Part shown: piece by piece, positions 41,104 to 48,858 of the stretch
Numbering within the stretch: the stretch's first letter is position 1
Layout: each line of letters opens with the position of its first letter
Source of the DNA: JACRBR01 sp964371355
GTDB taxonomy: Bacteria > Chloroflexota > Dehalococcoidia > DSTF01 > JACRBR01
Assembly: GCA_964371355.1 (NCBI GenBank)
Contig: CAYJMG010000001.1
Span: forward strand, 248,001-312,000
Direction of reading: 5' to 3'
Length of the DNA: 64,000 nucleotides
Translations under genes and position numbers: made by a program
The notes under the pieces: model-generated
What the model was told of the DNA's origin: nothing
The model's input: only the letters and a program-made list of their open reading frames with translations
Database searches by the model: none

Positions 41104-42255
41104 TTACGCCTGTGCGCCTGTCGCGGATGTCGTGGAGTCGATGAACGCGAGCTGCGACCACGGCGGGTCGTGCTCCCGCATGATGGTGGGGTCCTCTTCC
41201 AGGTTTGGTACGTGCGTCGGCGGCACCAGCTCCTGGCCCTGGCCACGGAAGGCGGCGCCGATGATGGTGAGCGCGAAGTACGTCAGGATAAACCCGGTGA
41301 AGATCGCGATGATGGCGTCGCGCATCGTTGATGCCCAGCCGAGCTTGAACAGGATCAGCAGCAGTGCCGCGCCGCCGGCCAGGATTGCCCCGATCGGCAT
41401 CACGTACTCGGCCAGGATCGCCGGAAGGTCGAGGTGCCGGTCGTACGGATAAATGCGCAGCATCCAGCCCGGCATCCAGCCCGGCTCATCCCAGTGGAAC
41501 AGCCAGGTGCCATTCAGCGGTATCGGGATCCGCTTGAAATCCTGCGGCCAGTCGAGATGCCCGTCGTGCTCGCCGCCACCCGGCTGGTACGGGACCGGCA
41601 TGCTCCACTTCCACTCGTCGCGGGCTGCGACGCGGTTGGAGAGGAAGACGAAGTCCCATCCAGCCTTGAAGAGGCCTTCCGCCGGCCAGCCATCGAACGG
41701 GTTCTTCTCAGACAGCCACTTGGGTCTGTCCTCGTCGTCGTCACTGTAGTTACCGATGCCCAGGTTCGCCGCGGTCACAGGCGCCTGCTGGTAGACGCGG
41801 ACGTGCGCGCCGTCGTCCCAGAGCAGGCATGCCGTGAGGTAGAAGGAGGCGAACACGAAGCTGAACATCGTGATGCGCACGGCGTTCTTCGTGCCGAACC
41901 ACACGCCCTGGCCCTCGTTGTTGCGGTCGATGTACGGGATCGCCATCAGCACGACGAGCGCCACCGTCGGCACAATCACGCCCGCGAGGCCCTTGTCCAT
42001 GTGGAGCAGCAGCTCCTGCAGGTTCAGCAGGTACCACGGCGCCTTCGACGGGTTCGGCGTGATGTTGGAGTTGGCCTGATTCAGCAGCGGCGCATCGACG
42101 ACGACCGAGAGCGCCACGAAGGTCAGGGTGAACAACACGGCTGCGATGAACTCGATGAAGACGAGATCCGGCCAGACGAGAAGTTCCTGGTCGCGCTCAC
42201 GCTTCTGGCGGACGGTCTCCTTCTCGCCTGCCGCCGTGCGGGTGATGATCGCCAT
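41104..42255 (-). CDS. Cytochrome b C-terminal subunit (subunit IV type)
   Basis: 383-residue membrane protein. The segment NITPNPSKAPWYLLNLQELLLHMDKGLAG (about 65-95) matches subunit IV of b6f-type complexes, followed by hydrophobic helices (VIVPTVALVVLMAIPYIDR, ITMFSFVFASFYLTACLLW). A large hydrophilic insertion of about 110 residues (DDGAHVRVYQQAP to LRIYPYDRHLD) precedes two further helices near residues 285-345. Such an insertion is absent from classical subunit IV. The separate cytochrome b6 gene is 26 bp upstream. Confidence 0.9.
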   Translation of the reverse strand: MAIITRTAAGEKETVRQKRERDQELLVWPDLVFIEFIAAVLFTLTFVALSVVVDAPLLNQANSNITPNPSKAPWYLLNLQELLLHMDKGLAGVIVPTVALVVLMAIPYIDRNNEGQGVWFGTKNAVRITMFSFVFASFYLTACLLWDDGAHVRVYQQAPVTAANLGIGNYSDDDEDRPKWLSEKNPFDGWPAEGLFKAGWDFVFLSNRVAARDEWKWSMPVPYQPGGGEHDGHLDWPQDFKRIPIPLNGTWLFHWDEPGWMPGWMLRIYPYDRHLDLPAILAEYVMPIGAILAGGAALLLILFKLGWASTMRDAIIAIFTGFILTYFALTIIGAAFRGQGQELVPPTHVPNLEEDPTIMREHDPPWSQLAFIDSTTSATGAQA

Positions 42256-42281
42256 CCGGGTTGCCCCTCTCCCTCTCTGAC

Positions 42282-43037
42282 TTACAGCGGGCGCGCCAGG
42301 CCGCCATCACGGCGGATGCGCCAGAAGTGCACCGACATGAAAATCGCGGCGAGCAGCGGCAGCGCGATCACATGCAGTGTGTAGAACCGGATGAGTGTAT
42401 TGGGGCCGACCTCGAAGCCGCCAAGCATTACGAACTTCGTCTGGCCGCCAAGTGTGGGGGCGGAGCCGGCGATGTTGCTGCCCACGGTGATAGCCCAGAT
42501 AGCGAGCTGGTCCCACGGCAGCAGGTAGCCCGTGAACGAGAGCAACAGCGTGAGCACGAGCAGGATGACGCCCACGACCCAGTTGAACTCACGCGGGGGC
42601 TTGTACGCCCCCATGTAGAACACCCGCATCATGTGCAAGAGGACCGTGATGACCATGGCGTGGGCCATCCAGCGGTGAAGGTTGCGTATGAGCATGCCGA
42701 ACCGGACGTTCGTCTCGAGCGCGGCGATGTCGCTGTAGGCCCGGTCGACCGACGGGACGTAGTAGAACATGAGCATGACCCCGGTCACGGTGAGTCCGAG
42801 GAACATGAAGAAGCTGAGACCGCCCAGACAGTAGGTGTGGGTGATCTTTACGTGGGTCTTGTGGATCCGCGTGGGGTGCAGGTGGAGGAACACGCTGGTC
42901 GCGATCGCCAGCATCTGGTTGCGAGGTGTGCTGGGGTAGCCCGAACGAAAGACCGAGCGCCAGATGTAGTTATGGAAGAGCTTGTCGTAGAGGAAGTCGC
43001 CGAACCCCGGGCCACGTGGTTGTTCCGTCCGCGCCAT
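42282..43037 (-). CDS. Cytochrome b6-type haem subunit
   Basis: 251 residues from ATG 43037 (GGGAGGG ribosome site). Four-helix cytochrome b core with two pairs of haem-binding His. The first pair is in LHRWMAHAMVITVLLHMM with 13 residues between, and the second in TLHVIALPLLAAIFMSVHF with 14 between, the spacing typical of b6f and Gram-positive bc complexes. THTYCLGGLS carries the Cys that binds an extra haem c in b6-type proteins. This is the menaquinol-oxidising subunit. Confidence 0.94.
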   Translation of the reverse strand: MARTEQPRGPGFGDFLYDKLFHNYIWRSVFRSGYPSTPRNQMLAIATSVFLHLHPTRIHKTHVKITHTYCLGGLSFFMFLGLTVTGVMLMFYYVPSVDRAYSDIAALETNVRFGMLIRNLHRWMAHAMVITVLLHMMRVFYMGAYKPPREFNWVVGVILLVLTLLLSFTGYLLPWDQLAIWAITVGSNIAGSAPTLGGQTKFVMLGGFEVGPNTLIRFYTLHVIALPLLAAIFMSVHFWRIRRDGGLARPL

Positions 43038-43056
43038 CCGGAAACCCTCCCCTGCT

Positions 43057-43227
43057 TTACCGTGACCACCACTGGCCAAACATGACCATGAGGCCCATCG
43101 AGAACGCGATCGTCAGGCCCACCCAGAACAGCTCGCCCTGGTCGGTCTGGGGCGTGGGGGGCCAGTTGAACAGGTCGTCGATGTATTTTGCGAGGCCGCC
43201 GAAGAAGTTCAAGAGGGGCAGGATCAT
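43057..43227 (-). CDS. Small single-helix protein heading the bc operon
   Basis: 56 residues from ATG 43227 (MILPLLNFFGGLAKYIDDLF), with one membrane helix (about 33-52, LFWVGLTIAFSMGLMVMFG). It ends 19 bp before the cytochrome b6 start and is in the same transcript. It could be a small structural subunit of the complex, by analogy to the one-helix subunits of b6f, but the sequence itself is not diagnostic. An upstream ATG at 43290 is less likely. Confidence 0.6.
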   Translation of the reverse strand: MILPLLNFFGGLAKYIDDLFNWPPTPQTDQGELFWVGLTIAFSMGLMVMFGQWWSR

Positions 43228-43380
43228 TGTGAACCGCTTCACCCGCGCCGGGCAGCGTCCCCCGGCGGCCATTTGTGAATCCCGTATCAATCGGGAATGT
43301 ACAACTGCCCCTATCTAGTGTCAAGACGAGCCAGATTCGCCACGGCCGGCCCGTGCCGAATCTGAGACAGGCGTCAAGAA

Positions 43381-43407
43381 GGGGCCAGCGCTGGTGAGCG
43401 CGGCCCC
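43381..43407 (-). terminator. Terminator of the tad operon
   Basis: On the minus strand GGGGCC-GCGCT pairs with AGCGC-GGCCCC (43407-43381) with one unpaired base on one side and a short loop, followed by CTTCTTG, 22 bp after the last TadE stop. Confidence 0.65.
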
Positions 43408-43428
43408 TCCTGCCGTCGCGCGCGGAGG

Positions 43429-43920
43429 CTAGGAACAGGTGCCAAACGGTTCGTTAACGAGGCGTTCCGTGGCCTTCATGGAGATGCTGTTGGAGACGAG
43501 CGTCCGGAAGATGGGCGTCATCGGCGTGAACGTGTAGTGCACCTCGATCTCGATGGCGTCGCACTGCTCCCCGGCGTCGCTCTCCGCGGCCGGGTCCGCA
43601 TATGTCGGGTAGTCCCAGCTTCGGAACGTGGTCGTAATCGTCTCCGGATTGTTCATGTGGTCGGTGCGGTCCTCGACGGCCTGGACGATGCAGGCCTCGC
43701 GGGTCTGGATCGGCGGGCCCTCGCAGTCGATGCGGCCGGTGACCGCGTACCGGGCCCCATCGCGGGCGGCCTCCTGGATGGTGACGTAGGACTGCATGGC
43801 GCGGGCCATGTCGACGAGCCCGAAGATCACCAGGCCGATAATCGGCAGGACGAGGGCGAACTCGGCCAGGGTCTGGCCCGCCTGTCCGTGTTTCCGCAGC
43901 CAGCGCATCATCGTCTTCAT
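43429..43920 (-). CDS. TadE-like pilus-assembly pseudopilin
   Basis: 163 residues. N-terminal TadE motif GQAGQTLAEFALVLPIIGLVIFGLVDMARAM (processing site before the hydrophobic helix with the conserved Glu), then an extracytoplasmic domain with Cys pairs (RIDCEGPPIQTREACIVQAV, EQCDAIEIEV) that could be disulfide-linked. TadE/TadF minor pseudopilins belong to the Flp/tad type IV pilus system. ATG 43920 overlaps the TadG stop by ATGA. No tadA-D or flp gene is in the window. Confidence 0.88.
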   Translation of the reverse strand: MKTMMRWLRKHGQAGQTLAEFALVLPIIGLVIFGLVDMARAMQSYVTIQEAARDGARYAVTGRIDCEGPPIQTREACIVQAVEDRTDHMNNPETITTTFRSWDYPTYADPAAESDAGEQCDAIEIEVHYTFTPMTPIFRTLVSNSISMKATERLVNEPFGTCS

Positions 43921-45245
43921 CACTTGATCAACCTGAACGCGATCTGCTGCGCGATCTGCGAGAAGATGCCCGGCAGCTCGCTCGCGGAGGTGGCGCGGTA
44001 GAAGTGGTCGCTCGTGCCGTCCGTGCTCGTCGCGACGCACTTGCCGAGCTTCTGATCGACCACGGTATCCGGGCTGGCGCTGCCGATCTCACCCGTATTG
44101 CTGCTGGTGTAGTTCGTGTCGCAGTAGCCAGAACTGCTGGCGAACTCGCCATCGTCCGTGCCGCACATGCCAAAGGCAACGAAGTAGATCTGCACGCCCG
44201 CCGCCTCCAGTTCGTCGGCGCGCGTCATCGTCAAGATGTCGAGCCTGCGCTCCTGGGTCATCGAGTGCCGGCCCGGGTCGTTGTTGTCGGCGTTCTCCTG
44301 GTCTTCACTCGGAGAGGAGCACCCTACGCCCAGAAACGCGTCATTAGTCGTTGGGCTGCTGGGCCGGCAGTCGGTGTCCGGAGACACCGGCGACGACTGG
44401 TTGGACGCCGTAGCGTTATAGGTATTGTCACCGTCGGACAGGATGATGATGTTACGGATCGTGTTCGAGGCCGAGTGCGAGTTTGTGCCGTACAACACCT
44501 CGGCCGCCTTATCGATGCCACCGCAGATGTTCGTCCCGCTACCGCCCAACGCCGTCATCTGGTTGATCTTCGTTGTCAGTGTTGAGGCGTCGCTGGTCAG
44601 CGAGCCGATCGTGCTGGTCAATACGCAGACCTGTTGCCCATAGCTGTTGGTATAACTGCGCGGGGTGTTGTAGCACCCACGAAAAGACGTGTTTCCAACT
44701 ACCGTGTTGCTGCCCGGCAGCAACGTATTCGTGAAATCAATCGCCGCCTGTTTCGCTTCGTAGATCGGGCAGCCGGAGTTGGTCTGGCTCCCGTTGCACC
44801 CGTCGTCCATCGAACCGGTGGCATCGATCGCCATGACAGCGTCGACGGGGACGATACCGAAGCCGGCCGTCGCAGAGTTCTTCACGTTGACCGTGCCGAC
44901 GCCGAGCGCGCGAAGGAAGACGGTGCTGACGGTCTTGGTGGCGCGGACCTCGACCTGCTGCGAGGGCACGTCGGGGTAGACCTCGACGCTGACCACGGCG
45001 CTCGGCTCGTTCTCGGAGATGTAGGCGCGCGCCTTGACGTCGGCAGCATCGATGTCCGGGAGCTGCTTGGCGCCGGCCAGCGCGGCGGCGTCGACGGAGC
45101 GGCCCAGCTCGGCGCGCGCCACGTAGATGCGGCCGATATCGCTGGCGAGGCCCATGAGCCCGATGATGACGAACGAGAGCATCGCGAAGATGGCCAGGAC
45201 CTGGGCCCGGTCGTCGGAGTGAAAACGCTTGAACAATGCCTTCAT
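43920..45245 (-). CDS. TadG-like protein with von Willebrand A domain
   Basis: 441 residues. N-terminal TadG/TadE-N segment (RAQVLAIFAMLSFVIIGLMGLASDIGRIYVARAELGRSVDAAALAGA), then a VWA domain starting VDAVMAIDATGSMDDG (a Asp-x-Thr-x-Ser MIDAS variant) and continuing to NIIILSDGDNTYN and YFVAFGM. The extracellular domain has many Cys and Asn/Ser/Thr-rich loops. TadG-VWA proteins are thought to link the pilus assembly to the envelope or to mediate adhesion. It lies between two TadE-like genes in one operon. Confidence 0.88.
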   Translation of the reverse strand: MKALFKRFHSDDRAQVLAIFAMLSFVIIGLMGLASDIGRIYVARAELGRSVDAAALAGAKQLPDIDAADVKARAYISENEPSAVVSVEVYPDVPSQQVEVRATKTVSTVFLRALGVGTVNVKNSATAGFGIVPVDAVMAIDATGSMDDGCNGSQTNSGCPIYEAKQAAIDFTNTLLPGSNTVVGNTSFRGCYNTPRSYTNSYGQQVCVLTSTIGSLTSDASTLTTKINQMTALGGSGTNICGGIDKAAEVLYGTNSHSASNTIRNIIILSDGDNTYNATASNQSSPVSPDTDCRPSSPTTNDAFLGVGCSSPSEDQENADNNDPGRHSMTQERRLDILTMTRADELEAAGVQIYFVAFGMCGTDDGEFASSSGYCDTNYTSSNTGEIGSASPDTVVDQKLGKCVATSTDGTSDHFYRATSASELPGIFSQIAQQIAFRLIK

Positions 45246-45255
45246 CTGGGATTCC

Positions 45256-45696
45256 TCAATTCAGGGTGGGCATCGTCGTCTGGGCGCACATCTGGAAGGA
45301 CTGCGGCATCAGCATGGGCACCTGCAGGATCGTCGTGTGGTCGTAACACGACTCGACCTTCACTGAGTTCACGCCCGAGACGGTGGGATAGGTGACGGTG
45401 ACGTTCGATGACGGAGTGGTGTTCGGCAGCCGCTCGAGATCCTTCACCACCAGGGCCTGGATCTCCGTGCTGCTGGCCGCGCCCTTGGAGCCCAGCCGCG
45501 CGCCATCCCGCGAGGAGTTGACCACGGTGATGTAGGCGTTGAGGGCGTTGTTCACCTCGACGACGCCGAGGACGAGGATGAGCAGGAGCGGGAGCATGAT
45601 GCCAAGCTCGGCGGCGCTCTGGCCCAGCTCGCCAAGGCGAGTCTTCGGCCGGTGCGCGCGGCGCGCCCTGACTACGGCGGAACGCCGGATCCCCAT
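45256..45696 (-). CDS. TadE-like pilus-assembly pseudopilin
   Basis: 146 residues from ATG 45696 (AGGAG 7 bp upstream). Motif GQSAAELGIMLPLLLILVLGVVEVNNALNAYITVVNSSRDGARLG is the TadE/TadF N-terminal signature, followed by an extracytoplasmic domain with two Cys. Its start overlaps the stop of an uncertain upstream frame. It heads the three-gene tadE-tadG-tadE set, which is preceded by a c-di-GMP riboswitch on the same strand. Confidence 0.87.
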   Translation of the reverse strand: MGIRRSAVVRARRAHRPKTRLGELGQSAAELGIMLPLLLILVLGVVEVNNALNAYITVVNSSRDGARLGSKGAASSTEIQALVVKDLERLPNTTPSSNVTVTYPTVSGVNSVKVESCYDHTTILQVPMLMPQSFQMCAQTTMPTLN

Positions 45697-46064
45697 CACG
45701 CCACTCCTGTCGTACCGGGCCGAGGACGATGCCCCATCACGGCCCGTACCGCCAACCAGTGCGCCGATCCTTCCAACGCCGAATTTGACGGCGTTGTTAC
45801 GGCAACGGCCGGAGGTGTGTCCGTGGGTTCATCTCGAGACCCGACCCCCCGCCGTCCCGGCGCTCCCGGTAGTAGTATCGGCTTCATATCAGCGACCTGA
45901 TTAGGGGCGGCGCCGGAAGCGTCGTCCCTGATGGAATCGGGCGAGGGGTGGCGGGGCTGGCCGGCGAATGTGGGGAGCCGCCGGAGTCCTTGTCCGACCC
46001 ACGAGAGGGCCGGCGCCGGCTCAGCCGCCGCTATGTCAAGTTCTTCGGGACGCGTATCTTCCAC
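45696..46064 (-). CDS. Uncertain 122-residue frame between riboswitch and tadE
   Basis: The frame starts at GTG 46064, six bases after GGAGGG, just below the terminator of GEMM copy 1, and ends by overlapping the tadE start (TGATG). The protein (EDTRPEELDIAAAEPAPAL onward) is Pro/Ala/Gly/Arg-rich with no recognisable domain, and third-position GC falls in its second half. It may be a real riboswitch-controlled gene or simply untranslated leader. Confidence 0.3.
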   Translation of the reverse strand: MEDTRPEELDIAAAEPAPALSWVGQGLRRLPTFAGQPRHPSPDSIRDDASGAAPNQVADMKPILLPGAPGRRGVGSRDEPTDTPPAVAVTTPSNSALEGSAHWLAVRAVMGHRPRPGTTGVA

Positions 46065-46092
46065 GAGCGCCCTCCGATGCTGGAGACAAAGA

Positions 46093-46120
46093 GCCCTCCA
46101 CCTCGGCCGAGATGGAGGGC
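46093..46120 (-). terminator. Expression-platform hairpin of GEMM copy 1
   Basis: GCCCTCCA pairs with TGGAGGGC, with an inner CTCG/CGAG stem and one mismatch, immediately 3' of the aptamer on the minus strand and followed by TCTTTGT. An identical 28-bp hairpin follows GEMM copy 2. Confidence 0.75.
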
Positions 46121-46125
46121 CTTGG

Positions 46126-46251
46126 CTCCGATGCTGGTTTCCGGCAGCCCGGCTGTCATACCCCTGGCGGACGAGGCGCCCGCCGCTCCTGTTGAGGCGT
46201 AGACCCGAGGCTTTGCGTCCCCGCCTTTCGACGGGTTTGCCTTTATCGGAG
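46126..46251 (-). promoter_or_regulatory. c-di-GMP-I (GEMM-I) riboswitch, copy 1, upstream of tad genes
   Basis: Minus-strand sequence shows the conserved core: AAAGGCAAACC, a short stem, GGGGACGCAAAGCCTCGGG (46220-46209 for GGACGCAAAGCC), GTCTACGCC, then GGGGTATGACAGCCGGGCTG. P1 is closed by CTCCGAT (46251-46245) and ATCGGAG (46132-46126). Compared with copy 2 it has about 25 extra bases in the second stem. The downstream tad genes fit c-di-GMP control of surface attachment. Confidence 0.92.
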
Positions 46252-46343
46252 GTTTGTATTCAGTTATGAGAGGAAGTTACCTCACCTTAATCCTCGGTCC
46301 CTCTCTCAAGATCTGATGGCCTCTGGTCGCCGATTTACAGCGC

Positions 46344-46502
46344 TTACGCCTCACGGACGGACCAGCGGCTTTGCCCGAGCCTGGTCCGGACCAGGGCTTG
46401 CGCCGGACGCCGCCGTCGGAGGCCCACGACGAACCAGAACGGCAGCGACGCCAGCGCGGCGACAGCCAGATCGATCAACCCGACGAGAAGCAGCTCTTGC
46501 AT
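46344..46502 (-). CDS. Small membrane protein under GEMM copy 2
   Basis: 52 residues from ATG 46502 with GGAGG five bases upstream. One hydrophobic helix (MQELLLVGLIDLAVAALAS then LPFWFVVGL) is followed by an Arg-rich cytoplasmic-type tail (RRRRPAQALVRTRLG). It lies directly after the expression-platform hairpin of the upstream riboswitch, so its synthesis should respond to c-di-GMP. No family recognised; it is not an obvious Flp pilin. Confidence 0.6.
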   Translation of the reverse strand: MQELLLVGLIDLAVAALASLPFWFVVGLRRRRPAQALVRTRLGQSRWSVREA

Positions 46503-46526
46503 GATGACCTCCGAAAGGAACGCAGA

Positions 46527-46554
46527 GCCCTCCACCTCGGCCGAGATGGAGGGC
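46527..46554 (-). terminator. Expression-platform hairpin of GEMM copy 2
   Basis: The same GCCCTCCA/TGGAGGGC hairpin as in copy 1, followed on the minus strand by TCTGCGTTCC and then the ribosome site of the small membrane protein. The lack of a T-run suggests it may instead act on translation or rely on a factor. Confidence 0.65.
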
Positions 46555-46559
46555 CTTGG

Positions 46560-46660
46560 CTCCGATGCTGGTTCCGGCGGCCCGGCCGTCATACCCCTGT
46601 CGAGGCGTAGACCCGAGGCTTTGCGTCCCCGCCTTTCGGACGGGTTTGCCTTTATCGGAG
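46560..46660 (-). promoter_or_regulatory. c-di-GMP-I (GEMM-I) riboswitch, copy 2
   Basis: Minus strand: CTCCGATAAAGGCAAACCCG, then GGGGACGCAAAGCCTCGGG (GGACGCAAAGCC at 46628-46617), GTCTACGCC and GGTATGACGGCCGGGC, closed by P1 pairing of CTCCGAT (46660-46654) with ATCGGAG (46566-46560). All conserved GEMM-I positions I can recall are present. Shared bases with copy 1 extend into the upstream 90 bp (CATCAGATC, TTGAATA), so the two arose by duplication. Confidence 0.93.
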
Positions 46661-46797
46661 GTGCCTATTCAATTGCGCGAGGCACTGAGCCTCATCTCAG
46701 ACATCGGTCGCTAGCGCCGGATCTGATGGGGCCAGCGCATCGTTCGTTCAACGTTGGTCGTTGGCAGCGTGCTGAGAAGCCACCCTCCATCCTCGCA

Positions 46798-46936
<139 letters not shown>

Positions 46937-46985
46937 GTTCCGATTCGCTGTCAATGCCAACGCTATCGCCCCTTCCATCCTCGCA

Positions 46986-47006
46986 GCGCGGGCTTTCGGT
47001 CCGCGC
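46986..47006. repeat. REP-C palindrome
   Basis: Arms GCGCGGGCT and GGTCCGCGC around TTC, followed by GTTCAGCTTCGCGAAG, which is itself a short inverted repeat. Uninterrupted copy, 100 bp before nagB. Confidence 0.7.
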
Positions 47007-47102
47007 GTTCAGCTTCGCGAAGATCGCTCTGTCGACGACCAGAGCCGCCCGCCACCACGTCTTCCAGCACCTCCATCAACCTCCGTCCGCTAGGATTGGC
47101 CG

Positions 47103-47822
47103 ATGCGCGTCGAGGTCCTGGCCGATTCCGACGAGGTGGCACGACAGGCCGCGGACATCGTCTGCACGACGGTCCGCGCGAAGCCAGCCGCGGTGCTGGG
47201 CCTGCCCACGGGCGGCACGCCGATCGCCATGTATGCGGAACTGGCGCGACGTGTCGCCGCGGGCGAGTGCGACCTCTCGAGCGCCACGGGGTACGCCATC
47301 GACGAGTTCTGCGACGCGACCACCACCACACCCGGTACGAACAGCGCGTTCTATCGCGAGCACGTGCGGCTCGGGCTGCGCGCGCTGCGGTGCCCCGACC
47401 CCTCGGCCGCGGACCCCGGCGCCCACATCGCTGGCTTCGCCCAGGAGATCCGCCAGGCGGGCGGCCTGGACCTCTGCGTGCTTGGTATCGGCATGAACGG
47501 CCACATCGCCTTCAACGAGCCGGGCTCGGACGGGGATTCGCCGGCGCGGGTGGTGGAGCTGACGCAGACGTCGCGACAGGCGCACGCGGCGACGTTCGGG
47601 TCGCTGGAGCGGGTGCCGGCGCGCGGCATGACGCTGGGTGTCGCCGACCTGCTCGCGGCGCGGTCGATCCTGGTGCTGGCGACGGGCGCCGCGAAGGCGG
47701 CCATCGTCAGGGCGGCGATCCAGGGGCCACAGACGGCAGTGGCCCCGGCGTCGTGGCTGCAAGGGCACGGCGACGTAACGTGGCTGCTGGACCGCGAGGC
47801 GGCGGCCCTGCTGGCAGGCTAG
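47103..47822 (+). CDS. nagB: Glucosamine-6-phosphate deaminase
   Basis: 239-residue enzyme converting glucosamine-6-phosphate to fructose-6-phosphate and ammonia. Phosphate-binding GLPTGGTPIAMYAEL, catalytic Asp in TGYAIDEFC, and active-site segment LGIGMNGHIAFNEPGS (Asn and His) are visible, as is LVLATGAAKAAIV. It is somewhat shorter than E. coli NagB and lacks the allosteric C-terminal tail. No nagA or other amino-sugar gene is nearby. The stop overlaps the convergent EamA transporter gene by 4 bp. Confidence 0.9.
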   Translation: MRVEVLADSDEVARQAADIVCTTVRAKPAAVLGLPTGGTPIAMYAELARRVAAGECDLSSATGYAIDEFCDATTTTPGTNSAFYREHVRLGLRALRCPDPSAADPGAHIAGFAQEIRQAGGLDLCVLGIGMNGHIAFNEPGSDGDSPARVVELTQTSRQAHAATFGSLERVPARGMTLGVADLLAARSILVLATGAAKAAIVRAAIQGPQTAVAPASWLQGHGDVTWLLDREAAALLAG

Positions 47823-48736
47823 GGCTCCGGCTCGAGTCCATCGGCGGCGGGAGCACGAAAGAGCCCGGCCACGTTCGCCAGCGTCCCGTTCACGGCCATG
47901 ACGCCCGCCAGGATCAGCGCGAGGCCGACGAACACGTTGGGCCCGATGCGCTCGTCCAGCACGACCCAGCCGAGCACCGTGGCAACGATGGGGATGAGGT
48001 AGGCGACGATCGACGCTTGCGTCGCCGTAACCCGCTGGACGAGATCGTAGAACAGGATGTACGCCACGCCTGAACACACGACGCCGAGCGCAAGCCACGA
48101 AGCCCCTGCCTTCGCCGACACGCCCCCTACGTCCGGCCCGTCGACCGCAAGCGCGATCGGCAACGCGATCGCCGCCGCAACGACGAGCTGACTGGCGGCC
48201 AGTGACAGCGGCGGCCCCTTCGCCCACTCGCGTGCGATCACGTTCGAAATCCCATAGCAGAGCGCCGCGGCCAGCACCGCCAGTTCGCCGATCGTGCTGG
48301 AGTCCGTGAGATCCCGCAGGTCGGGCCCGAGGACGACCACCGCCCCTACGAAGCCGATGATGAGCCCCAGCACGCGCTCGGCCGATGGCCGCTCGGTGCC
48401 GGCGCCCACGGTGATGACGAGCACAAAGAGCGGCATCGTGCCGATGAGCGTGGCCGCGAGGCTGCTGTCGATGTGCTCCTGCGCCGCCGTAATCAGCGAG
48501 AACGGCAGGACGTTGTTGAAGACCGCCATGAGCCCGACGGCGAGCCACGACCCGCGCGGCGGCAGGAGCGAGCCGGAGAGTCGCGCGGCGGGCACGAGGA
48601 CGGCGCACGCGATGAGCAGCCGCCCGGAGACGATCGTCAGCGGCTCCACCTCCTCGACCACAACGTCAACGAACAGGAAGGCGGCGCCCCAGATCGTGGC
48701 GAGGAGGACGAGGGTGGCGGTCTCGCGTGGCTTCAC
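47819..48736 (-). CDS. EamA/DMT-family transporter
   Basis: 305-residue membrane protein with about ten helices in two EamA repeats. The first begins TLVLLATIWGAAFLFVDVVVEEVEPLTIVSGRLLIA and the second GELAVLAAALCYGISNVIAREWA; each repeat ends in a DMT-type motif (VLGLIIGFVGAVVVLGPD and VLDERIGPNVFVGLALILAGVMAVN). Substrates of such drug/metabolite exporters are usually amino acids or metabolites, not predictable here. Single gene, convergent with nagB. Confidence 0.9.
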   Translation of the reverse strand: MKPRETATLVLLATIWGAAFLFVDVVVEEVEPLTIVSGRLLIACAVLVPAARLSGSLLPPRGSWLAVGLMAVFNNVLPFSLITAAQEHIDSSLAATLIGTMPLFVLVITVGAGTERPSAERVLGLIIGFVGAVVVLGPDLRDLTDSSTIGELAVLAAALCYGISNVIAREWAKGPPLSLAASQLVVAAAIALPIALAVDGPDVGGVSAKAGASWLALGVVCSGVAYILFYDLVQRVTATQASIVAYLIPIVATVLGWVVLDERIGPNVFVGLALILAGVMAVNGTLANVAGLFRAPAADGLEPEP

Positions 48737-48858
48737 GCCGAAGCTCCCCGGAACACGACAGTGGCGGACGGCGGGCGGCTGCTTCCCGATTCTTGCGCCC
48801 GGCGCGCCGGCGGTAGGATGTAGCCGCTCTCAGCCTAGCAGGCGTGATCGGAAGGATA

